Source of the DNA: Firmicutes bacterium UBA2296
GTDB lineage: Bacteria > Bacillota > UBA994
Length of the DNA stretch: 19,396 nucleotides
NCBI GenBank assembly: GCA_002345475.1
Contig: DDWC01000158.1
Coordinates: 1-19,396 of the forward strand
Reading direction: 5' to 3'
In this document: one piece after another, positions 7,754 through 14,454 of the stretch
Layout: each line of letters starts with the position of its first letter
Numbering within the stretch: the first letter of the stretch is position 1
Notes under the pieces: model-generated
What the model was told of the DNA's origin: nothing
Database searches by the model: none
The model's input: the letters and a program-made list of their open reading frames with translations, nothing else
Made by a program: the position numbers and the translations under genes

Positions 7754-7987
7754 ATGAGTATTTTGGAAAAGATGATTCCCGTCATTGTAGACAAGCTTTC
7801 GGTCAGTGAAGAGGAAGTAACCCTGGAGGCCGCTTTCAAGGCAGACCTTGGTGCTGACTCTCTGGATCTGGTGGAGCTGGTCATGGGTCTTGAGGAAGAG
7901 TTTGGTATCACCATTCCCGAGGCTGATATGGTAAACATCCTGACTGTAAAAGACGCCGTTGATTATGTGACGGCACGTCAAGCTTAG
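7754..7987 (+). CDS. acpP: Acyl carrier protein
   Basis: Small acidic carrier that holds growing acyl chains on a phosphopantetheine arm. The 77 residues have the usual four-helix pattern, with the attachment Ser36 in GADSLDLVEL. The second half (EEEFGITIPEADMVNILTVKDAVDYV) is strongly conserved. A very strong ribosome site, AAAGGAGGTGA, lies just upstream of ATG, fitting the need for abundant ACP relative to the enzymes. It sits between fabG and fabF, the common order in Bacillota. Confidence 0.97.
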   Translation: MSILEKMIPVIVDKLSVSEEEVTLEAAFKADLGADSLDLVELVMGLEEEFGITIPEADMVNILTVKDAVDYVTARQA

Positions 7988-7996
7988 GGGGCTGTT

Positions 7997-9238
7997 ATGA
8001 AGCGAAGAGTGGTAATCACTGGCCTCGGGATCGTCGCGCCCATAGGCACCGGCAAGCAAGCTTTCTGGCAGGCGTTGCTGGATGGTAAGTCGGGTGTCGG
8101 TCCCATTACCAGATTTGACGCCAGTCAGCATGCTACCCGGATAGCGGCTGAAGTGAAGGACTTTGATCCGGGTCTCTACATGGACAAGAAAGAAGCCAGA
8201 CGCATGGATCGTTTCGCGCAATTTGCCGTGGCGGCAGGGGTTCTGGCAATTGCTGATGCCGGCCTCACAGTCAGCGAGGAAAATGCCGATGCCATAGGCG
8301 CTTATGTGAGCTCTGGTATTGGCGGGATGGAAACACTGGAGGGTCAGTGCCAGGTTCTTGGTGAAAAAGGCCCAAGCCGGGTGAGTCCATTTCTGGTTCC
8401 CATGATGATTGGCAATATGGCTTCGGGCCAGCTGGCAATCGCCTTGGGCCTTAAGGGGCCAAGCAGTGACATCGTGACGGCTTGTGCCAGCGGAGCTCAG
8501 TCTGTTGGCGACGCGGCCCGGGTTATAGAGCGTGGTGACGCGGTGGCCATGTTGGCGGGAGGTGCTGAATCAGCCATTACTCCCCTGGCTATTGCCGGCT
8601 TTAACTCTGCCAGGGCACTCAGTACCCGTAACGAATCACCTGGGAAAGCCAGTCGCCCCTTTGACCGGGGACGCGACGGATTTGTCATGGGCGAAGGCGG
8701 GGCCGTACTGGTTCTGGAGGAATTGGAGCACGCCCTTAGCCGCGGCGCGCATATCTATGCTGAAGTGAAGGGTTATGCCACCACCAACGATGCATTCCAT
8801 GTCACCGCACCCGACCCCAGTGCCGCTGGCGCCATCCGCTGCATGAATAAAGCGCTGTCTGACGCCGGCATTGCGCCCAATGAGGTTGATTATGTCAATG
8901 CGCACGGGACTTCTACTGAACTTAACGACAAGCTGGAGACCATGGCTCTGAAGAGCGTCTTTGGCGAACACGCCAAAAAGCTTGCTATTAGTTCTACCAA
9001 GTCCATGGTTGGCCACCTGCTGGGCGCTGCTGGCGCTGCCGAACTGATAGCCGCTGCGCTGTCCATAGACACAGGCTGGGTGCATCCGACGGTCAACTTG
9101 GAAGAGCCTGACCCGGAGTGCGATTTGGACTATGTCCCAAATGTCGCTCGCCAGATGCAGGTGCGGGCTGTCCTCAAGAACAGCCTTGGCTTTGGTGGGC
9201 ACAACTGCTGCGTGGTTCTCGCCCGTTATGAGGGCTAA
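7997..9238 (+). CDS. fabF: Beta-ketoacyl-ACP synthase II
   Basis: Elongating condensing enzyme that joins malonyl-ACP to acyl-ACP. The 413 residues match the family. The Cys-His-His triad is visible: Cys163 in VTACASGAQS, His303 in NAHGTSTELND and His340 in STKSMVGHLLGAAGA. It starts MKRRVVITGLGIVAPIG, 9 bases after acpP, with a GGGG ribosome site. It abuts fabZ. No fabB is visible, as is usual for organisms with this operon. Confidence 0.97.
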   Translation: MKRRVVITGLGIVAPIGTGKQAFWQALLDGKSGVGPITRFDASQHATRIAAEVKDFDPGLYMDKKEARRMDRFAQFAVAAGVLAIADAGLTVSEENADAIGAYVSSGIGGMETLEGQCQVLGEKGPSRVSPFLVPMMIGNMASGQLAIALGLKGPSSDIVTACASGAQSVGDAARVIERGDAVAMLAGGAESAITPLAIAGFNSARALSTRNESPGKASRPFDRGRDGFVMGEGGAVLVLEELEHALSRGAHIYAEVKGYATTNDAFHVTAPDPSAAGAIRCMNKALSDAGIAPNEVDYVNAHGTSTELNDKLETMALKSVFGEHAKKLAISSTKSMVGHLLGAAGAAELIAAALSIDTGWVHPTVNLEEPDPECDLDYVPNVARQMQVRAVLKNSLGFGGHNCCVVLARYEG

Positions 9239-9241
9239 GTG

Positions 9242-9673
9242 ATGCTGGGTATTGACGAGATCAAGGCAATAATCCCACATCGCTACCCCTTTCTCATGAT
9301 TGACCGCATTCTTGAGCTTGAGCCGGGAGTGCGGGCACTGGGTGTAAAGAACGTAACAATTAACGAGGAGTTTTTTCAGGGGCATTTCCCTGATTATCCG
9401 GTCATGCCTGGCGTGCTTATCATTGAGGCTATGGCGCAGGTAGGAGCGGTGGCTATTCTCTCTATCCCTGAGCACCGCGGCAGACTGGCCTTTTTTGCCG
9501 GCATTGATGGCGTGCGCTTCCGGCGTCAGGTGCGACCGGGAGACTGTTTGAGCATGGAGGTTAACCTTACCTCGTTTCGCATGGGTGTGGGCAAAGGCGA
9601 AGCCAAAGCCTACGTTGGCGATGCTCTTGTAGCGTCAGGCACTCTGACCTTTGCGCTGGGACCTAAGGAATAG
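9242..9673 (+). CDS. fabZ: 3-hydroxyacyl-ACP dehydratase
   Basis: Hot-dog-fold enzyme that dehydrates 3-hydroxyacyl-ACP. From ATG 9242 it is 143 residues with the family signature: IPHRYPFLMIDRI near the N-terminus, catalytic His48 in FFQGHFPDYPVMPG, and Glu62 in IIEAMAQ. A GTG at 9239, directly after the fabF stop, would add one residue; the ATG is chosen as more usual. It is the last gene before the terminator at 9683-9711. No plsX, acc or fapR gene adjoins, so those functions must be elsewhere. Confidence 0.96.
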   Translation: MLGIDEIKAIIPHRYPFLMIDRILELEPGVRALGVKNVTINEEFFQGHFPDYPVMPGVLIIEAMAQVGAVAILSIPEHRGRLAFFAGIDGVRFRRQVRPGDCLSMEVNLTSFRMGVGKGEAKAYVGDALVASGTLTFALGPKE

Positions 9674-9682
9674 GATACAATC

Positions 9683-9711
9683 AAAAGAACCGCCGAAAGG
9701 CGGTCTTTTTT
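9683..9711 (+). terminator. Intrinsic terminator of the fab operon
   Basis: ACCGCC (9689-9694), GAAA tetraloop, GGCGGT (9699-9704), then CTTTTTT. Upstream AAAAG can pair with the T-rich tail around a one-base bulge. It lies about 10 bases after the fabZ stop. Confidence 0.93.
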
Positions 9712-9753
9712 GGTTTGGTTGGTGAGGGTAACATCGCTCGGCAAACACGAGAA

Positions 9754-9879
9754 ATGGATGAGAAACGGGCCAGAAAAGAAACAGAACAATGGCGGCAGCA
9801 TCAGGCTGTTGATCAACATGTGTCTATTGATGACAATGATAAGAAGAATAATACATTGACAAATGATAGTAATTGTTAG
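9754..9879 (+). CDS. Possible small charged ORF (41 residues), doubtful
   Basis: ATG at 9754 opens 41 codons ending TAG at 9877-9879. The product is highly charged (starting MDEKRARKETEQWRQHQ) and Asn/Asp-rich at the end. The frame stays open upstream to a TTG at 9715, inside the fab terminator tail. No good ribosome site precedes either start. I recognise no family. It may be a gene remnant or chance in the 280-base gap between fabZ and the next gene. Confidence 0.2.
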   Translation: MDEKRARKETEQWRQHQAVDQHVSIDDNDKKNNTLTNDSNC

Positions 9880-9953
9880 AAGCTTGTAGCATCAATAGAA
9901 AGTTCGACTACTTGTAATGATGGTTGGTCGAAACGTATGGGGAGGTAAATGCC

Positions 9954-10346
9954 ATGACAAAAACGATGTCTCTGATCCTTGGACTGGCTCTCTTAGCTCT
10001 AGGCATTCTGGGAATCACAGGAGTGGTCCCAATGTTTACGAGCGATCCGAATTACGTAAACATGGGTCAAATTGTTCTTGGTGGCCTGGGGCTGTTGGTT
10101 GGCGTGTACGCGCGACAGGGCAGTAGATATGATCGCCAAACACAGGATTTCTCCCGCCAGGCAAAAGATTACACCGAACGTCAGCGGCAGGAGAATGAAC
10201 AGCTGAAAAAGGAGAATGAGCAGGGGCGCAAAGATAACATAGAACGTCAGCAACAGGTTAACGAGCAGCTCAGGAAAGAGCTTGTGCAGCAAAAGCTGGA
10301 AAATGAGCAGTTGAGCAAACTGGTGAAGGATAAAACATCGGTGTGA
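9954..10346 (+). CDS. Small membrane protein with coiled-coil tail, unknown function
   Basis: Unrecognised 130-residue protein. Two hydrophobic segments (about residues 5-26 and 37-54) form a hairpin or tandem membrane anchor. The rest is a very polar, Gln/Glu/Lys/Arg/Asn-rich helix with repeated units such as NEQLKKE, NEQGRKD, NEQLRKE and NEQLSKL, strongly suggesting a coiled coil. ATG at 9954 is chosen because GGGGAGG lies 8-9 bases upstream; an in-frame upstream start exists but lacks such a site. It stands alone after the fab terminator. The design resembles small envelope or scaffolding proteins, but I cannot assign a function. Confidence 0.72.
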   Translation: MTKTMSLILGLALLALGILGITGVVPMFTSDPNYVNMGQIVLGGLGLLVGVYARQGSRYDRQTQDFSRQAKDYTERQRQENEQLKKENEQGRKDNIERQQQVNEQLRKELVQQKLENEQLSKLVKDKTSV

Positions 10347-10401
10347 GCCCCAAACGGATCAACTCTCTCCGGGAGCCTTGCACTCAGCGCCAGTGCTGTT
10401 C

Positions 10402-10431
10402 TTGGCAACTCCCCTTCGTCGGGATTATAAT
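10402..10431 (+). promoter_or_regulatory. Predicted sigma-A promoter upstream of the SHOCT gene
   Basis: TTGGCA (10402-10407), 18-base spacer, TATAAT (10426-10431). Predicted initiation near 10438 coincides with the left arm of an inverted repeat (AGAAGAAGC at 10438-10446, GCTTCTTCT at 10469-10477), so the RNA would begin with a hairpin. The leader to the ATG at 10576 is about 138 bases. Confidence 0.6.
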
Positions 10432-10512
10432 GGGTGTAGAAGAAGCTTAGCCTGCGTCGACAGTTCCGGCTTCTTCTGCCCTTACATAGCAACTGATTGT
10501 CGGAATCATTGG

Positions 10513-10545
10513 AACCCCCTCTAACTGAGGGGTTTGATGTTTTTC
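10513..10545 (+). terminator. Hairpin with T-run in the SHOCT leader (possible terminator or attenuator)
   Basis: AACCCCCTC (10513-10521) pairs with GAGGGGTT (10527-10534) with one bulged C, loop TAACT, then TGATGTTTTTC. It lies between the promoter at 10402 and the start at 10576, so it could end transcripts before the coding region or finish a short RNA. The T-run is separated from the stem by about five bases, which weakens the call. Confidence 0.4.
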
Positions 10546-10575
10546 TGCACATTTGGACAAGTAGGAGGGGAGACC

Positions 10576-10863
10576 ATGCATCCATTCTATGGATTCAGCA
10601 GTCAGTTAGTGCAGGATAGCAATTACTGGTGGCTGGGACTGGCTTCTATGGCGATGTATCTGCTCTTCTGGGCAGTTGCCATCATTATCGCCGTCAGGTT
10701 TGTCAAAGAACACTTTCTGCAGAAGGAGTTCCCCACGAGGGAGGGAGGCTCCGCCATCTCCATTTTGTGTGAGAGATATGCCAGAGGCGAAATAGACCCG
10801 CACGAGTTTCAGGAGAGGCTGAAGGACATTGAGGGTGCATTGGCTAGAAGAGTGGAATCTTAG
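10576..10863 (+). CDS. Small membrane protein with C-terminal SHOCT domain
   Basis: A 95-residue protein with one membrane helix at about residues 19-42 (YWWLGLASMAMYLLFWAVAI and onward) and a C-terminal short helical motif, ILCERYARGEIDPHEFQERL (about 63-82), the typical SHOCT pattern in which a small domain with G-E-I-x-x-x-E/D-F follows a membrane or other domain. ATG at 10576 is chosen because AGGAGGGGAG lies just upstream; an upstream in-frame ATG at 10534 overlaps the hairpin and lacks such a site. The two radical SAM genes begin a few bases after its stop, so it probably heads their operon. SHOCT domains are thought to mediate oligomerisation or binding; the exact role is unknown. Confidence 0.85.
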   Translation: MHPFYGFSSQLVQDSNYWWLGLASMAMYLLFWAVAIIIAVRFVKEHFLQKEFPTREGGSAISILCERYARGEIDPHEFQERLKDIEGALARRVES

Positions 10864-10874
10864 GGGTGGTCCTT

Positions 10875-11783
10875 GTGCGGGCAAGTTCGCTGGTGAAACT
10901 GTCGTATTGGGGTCTGAGAGCACTTCTGTTCAGAAGGGACAGTCCTCTGGTTGGCTCCGTAATCCTTACAGATAGATGCAATCTGTCATGCAGACACTGT
11001 ACAGTCAACAATATCACCTCTGTCATCTACCCCTACGCTCAGATAAGGAAGGACATGCAGGCTCTGTATTCAGACGGGGTGCGAGTCATCTTCTTCTACG
11101 GTGGTGAACCTTTCCTATGGCATGACGGAGCAATGTCCTTGCAGGATCTTGTGAAGGAAGCCCGGAAAATGGGGTTCCTTTTCGTCAACATAGTCACTAA
11201 CGGAACCTTCTCTCTTACGTTGCCGGAAGCTGATCTCATTCTGGTGAGCCTTGACGGACCGCAGGCGATTCACGACAGAATCCGCGGCGACTCCTTTGAC
11301 ACCGTGTTAGCAAATATTAGCAAGTCCGGCAGCCGCAATATCTGTGTTTATATGTCCATTAATCAAATCAACAAGAATGATATCGAGAGCACCTGCGAGA
11401 TTGTCGCAGCCTTGCCCACGGTGAGGGCGATTTCGTTCAACTTTCACACTCCGTATGCGGGGGTGGAAGACTTGCAGCTCAACCGGGCTGAAAAACAGCT
11501 TTGCGTCAACAGGATTGAGGACTTGATGGATCAGGGGTATTCGATTCTCAACTTGAGAAGCGCATTCCCGTACATCGTGGACAACAGTTTCCGGACTCCG
11601 TGTAACCAATGCGTGATAATCGAAAATGGTGAGCGTTGGCTGTGCGGGCGTTGTGTCGACGTACCGGGTTTGTGCGCGCAATGCGGGTTCTTCTTCCCGG
11701 CAGAACTCTCCTTGGTCTTCGATTTTCACATCCCTGTCATGATCGACATGCTAAGAACATATGCCAAGTGCCTTTGGGAGTGA
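10875..11783 (+). CDS. Radical SAM protein with three C-terminal CxxC pairs
   Basis: About 302 residues. The radical SAM cluster motif CNLSCRHC (CX3CX2C, about residues 35-42) follows GSVILTDR, and FFYGGEPFLW and VTNGT match the next strands of the barrel. VSLDGPQAIHDRIRG is the usual late-barrel segment. The C-terminal region has three CxxC pairs (CNQC, CGRC, CAQC, about residues 243-270), which could hold an auxiliary iron-sulfur cluster as in SPASM/twitch enzymes, or zinc. GTG at 10875 has AGGGGTGG five bases upstream; a GTG at 10866 in frame is an alternative. The substrate is unknown. It lies between the SHOCT gene and a second radical SAM gene, so the three probably act together. Confidence 0.88.
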   Translation: MRASSLVKLSYWGLRALLFRRDSPLVGSVILTDRCNLSCRHCTVNNITSVIYPYAQIRKDMQALYSDGVRVIFFYGGEPFLWHDGAMSLQDLVKEARKMGFLFVNIVTNGTFSLTLPEADLILVSLDGPQAIHDRIRGDSFDTVLANISKSGSRNICVYMSINQINKNDIESTCEIVAALPTVRAISFNFHTPYAGVEDLQLNRAEKQLCVNRIEDLMDQGYSILNLRSAFPYIVDNSFRTPCNQCVIIENGERWLCGRCVDVPGLCAQCGFFFPAELSLVFDFHIPVMIDMLRTYAKCLWE

Positions 11784-11788
11784 CAGCT

Positions 11789-13042
11789 ATGATATTGACG
11801 TCATTGATGAGAATTGCCCTGACTCGCTCATTGCGACCTTTTGTCTTTGATAATGTCAACGATAAACAGATGGCACTCGAGGGAATGGATGGTCTCGGTC
11901 TCTATGTCCATATTCCCTTTTGCCGGGAGTTGTGCAGCTTCTGCCCCTACTGCAAGGTGCCGTATGATGTTGACCTCGCCACCTCCTATAAATCCGCCCT
12001 GCTGAAAGAGATTGATTTGGTCGGCAAGGGCATCAATGGCGTCAGGCGGGCGACCAGCCTCTATTTCGGAGGAGGTACTCCTGCACTGATGGCGGAAGAT
12101 CTGCCTGAGATAATCACTCGTCTAAAAAGGTACTTCGAGATAACGGGAGGAGTCGGCGTCGAGATCCACCCACAGGACATAGACGAGGTCACTCTGCACA
12201 GGCTTCGTGCCGCAGGTGTTAGCATGGTCAGTGTTGGAGTGCAATCATTCGACAAATCGTGTCTGGCCAGCCTGGGACGGACTTGGGAACCGCTGGAGGA
12301 TAAACTTAAGCTTGTTTCTGACCAGGGTTTCGATGTCATTGACGTGGATCTGATTTTCGCCTTGCCCGGGCAAACCCGGGATACTCTCACCAGTGACATA
12401 AACCTGGCTTTTCAAAACGGTGCGACCCAGGTCTCGACGTATCCCTTTATCGACTTCACCTTCGCGAGAAATGCCTTCCAGCCGATTTCGGCTCGTGCCA
12501 AGAGAAAGATGCTCAGGATACTCCACGACCAATGTAAAGGGAACAATCTGGAGCGAACCTCCGTATGGACTTTCGCCAAAAAGGGCACCGGCAAGTATTC
12601 ATCTGTTACGCGAGACTACTTTCTGGGTTTTGGCGTTTCTGCTACCAGCTTGCTCAAGGACACTTTCAAGATAAACACTTTCTCGATAGAAGAATATCGG
12701 AAACGTGTGTATGAAGAGTCGCTTCCTACAGCTTTGACACTGCGTTTCACGAAGAGACAGCGTGCCGTGTATTTTCTCTTTTGGAGTGCCTATTCGTTGA
12801 GGATAGATCCGAACAGATTTGAGAGCATAATCGGGATCCCAATGCAAGAAATGTTTGGTTTTGAGTTCCTTCTGGCTGAGAAACTGGGTTTCCTTAGGAA
12901 GGATGCCGCTGGATATGAGCTGACAGAGAGGGCAGCGACCCTATATCACGACATTGAGCAGGTATATACCAGAGCATACATCGATGCCATGTGGAGCACC
13001 CTCAGGCTGCGGGCATTCCCGGAGAAACTGACTCTAAGCTAA
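11789..13042 (+). CDS. HemW/HemN-like radical SAM protein
   Basis: A 417-residue protein of the oxygen-independent coproporphyrinogen-oxidase-like family. LYVHIPFCRELCSFCPYC carries the cluster cysteines (Cys45, Cys49, Cys52, plus Cys55), GGGTP is at 94-98, and GVQSFDKSCLASLGR and DLIFALPGQT are conserved downstream motifs. The C-terminal 110 residues resemble the HemN C-terminal winged-helix domain. The spacing CX3CX2CX2C differs from the CX3CX2CXC of true HemN, so a heme-synthesis role is not supported. ATG at 11789, five bases after the previous stop and preceded by GGGAG, is preferred over a much longer upstream frame overlapping the first radical SAM gene. Possible roles include heme chaperone-like activity or a radical methyl or alkyl transfer; not assigned. 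Confidence 0.88.
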   Translation: MILTSLMRIALTRSLRPFVFDNVNDKQMALEGMDGLGLYVHIPFCRELCSFCPYCKVPYDVDLATSYKSALLKEIDLVGKGINGVRRATSLYFGGGTPALMAEDLPEIITRLKRYFEITGGVGVEIHPQDIDEVTLHRLRAAGVSMVSVGVQSFDKSCLASLGRTWEPLEDKLKLVSDQGFDVIDVDLIFALPGQTRDTLTSDINLAFQNGATQVSTYPFIDFTFARNAFQPISARAKRKMLRILHDQCKGNNLERTSVWTFAKKGTGKYSSVTRDYFLGFGVSATSLLKDTFKINTFSIEEYRKRVYEESLPTALTLRFTKRQRAVYFLFWSAYSLRIDPNRFESIIGIPMQEMFGFEFLLAEKLGFLRKDAAGYELTERAATLYHDIEQVYTRAYIDAMWSTLRLRAFPEKLTLS

Positions 13043-13098
13043 TGTTGGACTGACAGCGGCGAGAAATCGTACACTGGCTACCGGGCATCAACCTTTTC

Positions 13099-13127
13099 TT
13101 GGCAATAGACGTATGTGGGCTTATAAT
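13099..13127 (+). promoter_or_regulatory. Promoter of the tRNA-Ala gene
   Basis: TTGGCA (13099-13104), 17-base spacer, TATAAT (13122-13127). Predicted initiation is near 13134, only a few bases before the mature tRNA 5' end. Confidence 0.8.
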
Positions 13128-13137
13128 TAACCCTAGT

Positions 13138-13212
13138 GGGGGCGTAACTCAGTGGGAGAGTGCCACGTTCGCAACGTGGAAGTCGAGGGTTCGAATCCCT
13201 TCGCCTCCACCA
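13138..13212 (+). tRNA. tRNA-Ala (anticodon CGC)
   Basis: Complete cloverleaf. The acceptor stem GGGGGCG (13138-13144) pairs with CGCCTCC (13202-13208), including the G3:U70 wobble that identifies alanine tRNA. The D stem is ACTC/GAGT. The anticodon stem CCACG/CGTGG encloses TTCGCAA with anticodon CGC, reading GCG. The T stem is GAGGG/CCCTT with loop TTCGAAT. The discriminator is A and CCA is encoded at 13210-13212. It is a single tRNA with its own promoter; no clear intrinsic terminator follows in the next 100 bases. Confidence 0.96.
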
Positions 13213-13371
13213 CTCTTTGTGACTGATCACCAAGCAGCCCGGTGGGTTGTCGTCTGTTGCGTTCGTTTATGGTTTAGTTTCCAAGAAGGCAGCAGCTAAG
13301 AACTGCTAGCTACGAACTGACAACTAACAACAGCCAGTTCGCTACCAATCGCGGCGCAAGGAGGCATTATT

Positions 13372-13812
13372 ATGACAGAGTTGAAGACCAGGCAGCACGG
13401 TGGAGACGTTTTTGAGTTCATTCATAGTTTTGCCGATACTGAGCAGAAGCGTCAGGACAGCCTCGAGCTTGTGCAGCTAATGCAGGAAGCAACGGGCCAT
13501 CCACCTAAAATGTGGGGACCCACGATGATAGGCTTTGGCCAGTACCATTACAAATCAGATCGCAGTCGACAGGAGGGGGATTGGCCGCTGGTTGGTTTTT
13601 CGCCGCGCAAGGCGGCGATATCACTCTACGTTTACACCGGGTATCCGGAACATGAGCATTTGCTTGAGGGCCTGGGAAAGTACAAAATGGGCAAGGCTTG
13701 TATCTACGTCAAGAAGCTGGCAGATATCGATGCGGAAGTGTTAAAGCGACTAATGCACGCTACAATTGATTTTCTCAACGAAAAATACGGGGTCTACGAA
13801 CCGGTGGAGTGA
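13372..13812 (+). CDS. DUF1801 domain protein
   Basis: A 146-residue protein of the DUF1801 (YdhG-like) family, recognised by DVFEFIHSFADTEQKRQDS, the central KMWGPTMIGFGQYHY, and LVGFSPRKAAISLYVYTGYP with a late CIYVKKLADIDAEVL segment. Members are small cytosolic proteins of unclear function, sometimes linked to ligand binding. AAGGAGG lies before ATG 13372. The stop is close to the next gene's start at 13820, so the two are likely co-transcribed. Upstream, 13213-13371 is a gene-free stretch with no convincing terminator. Biochemical role unknown. Confidence 0.88.
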   Translation: MTELKTRQHGGDVFEFIHSFADTEQKRQDSLELVQLMQEATGHPPKMWGPTMIGFGQYHYKSDRSRQEGDWPLVGFSPRKAAISLYVYTGYPEHEHLLEGLGKYKMGKACIYVKKLADIDAEVLKRLMHATIDFLNEKYGVYEPVE

Positions 13813-13819
13813 AACCATC

Positions 13820-14359
13820 GTGAGGATACAGATTATCGGCGCCTCGGGCACAGGCAAGAGCACGTTGGGTCATGCTCTGAGCAAGTACTTTGGCATCCCT
13901 CTGCTGGAGTGCGATCGCTACTATTGGGTGGATGACGACTTTCGCGTCAAGCGAACTGACGAGGAGAAGCGGGCTATGATGTTTGCCGATTTGGCAACTC
14001 ATGAAAGCTTTGTGTTTACCGGTGCACCTCAATCCTGGGCGCAGGGTTATCCGCATCATCTTGACTTATTAGTGTTCCTGCGGCTAGACCATGGCGTCCG
14101 CATTGACCGTCTACGTAAGCGAGAACTGTTACGCTACGGAGAGCGGGCTTTGCCCGGGGGTGACCATTATGACGATACAGAATCGTTCCTGGCCTGGGCG
14201 GCGACTTACGAGACGTCTGATGATACCGTGGGTAATTCGCTGGTATCCCATCGCTTGCTCCTGTCCAGGGCTGCCTGTCCTGTTATGGAACTGAGTGCTG
14301 ACCACTCAGTGGAGGAACTGGTTACAGAGATTGCAGCCAAATTATCAGCACAGCTCTAA
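13820..14359 (+). CDS. P-loop kinase-like protein (adenylate kinase / FlaR-like)
   Basis: A 179-residue nucleotide-binding protein. Walker A is GASGTGKST (residues 7-15) directly after the first strand, MRIQII. LLECDRYYWVDDDFR resembles the substrate-binding region of small nucleoside or shikimate-type kinases, and LDLLVFLRLDHGVRIDRLRKRE with FLAWAATYE matches the group often named adenylate kinase or FlaR-like topology modulation protein. GTG at 13820 is chosen because it starts just before the P-loop strand and follows GGTGGAG at a good distance; a longer upstream frame overlaps the DUF1801 gene. The phosphate acceptor is not known. Confidence 0.85.
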   Translation: MRIQIIGASGTGKSTLGHALSKYFGIPLLECDRYYWVDDDFRVKRTDEEKRAMMFADLATHESFVFTGAPQSWAQGYPHHLDLLVFLRLDHGVRIDRLRKRELLRYGERALPGGDHYDDTESFLAWAATYETSDDTVGNSLVSHRLLLSRAACPVMELSADHSVEELVTEIAAKLSAQL

Positions 14360-14390
14360 AGCGTGGGGACGATTGTCCTGCACGCTTTTG
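14358..14390 (+). terminator. Probable terminator after the kinase-like gene
   Basis: AAAGCGTG (14358-14365) pairs with CACGCTTT (14381-14388); the inner GGAC/GTCC around GATT extends the stem. Only a short TTTT follows, so strength is uncertain. A possible -35 (TTGTCC, 14373-14378) and -10 (TATGAT, 14394-14399) for the next gene overlap it, but their spacing is only 15 bases. Confidence 0.55.
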
Positions 14391-14454
14391 TGGTATGATG
14401 AGGAAGAAATGCTTTAGCATGATAAAGCAAAATTGTCTTTGAGGAGGAATCAGT

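Noticed and set aside
11636..11788. N-terminal extension of the HemW-like protein by 51 residues
   Set aside because: It overlaps the Cys-rich end of the first radical SAM gene, lacks a ribosome site and adds sequence not seen in the family. ATG 11789 fits better.
13138..13212. tRNA as an integration site of a mobile island
   Set aside because: No integrase, no repeat of the tRNA 3' end and no phage-like genes are visible nearby. The accessory genes lie on its 5' side without a detectable att copy.
13099..13299. 66-codon ORF across the tRNA
   Set aside because: It spans the promoter and tRNA-Ala gene, so the open frame is incidental.
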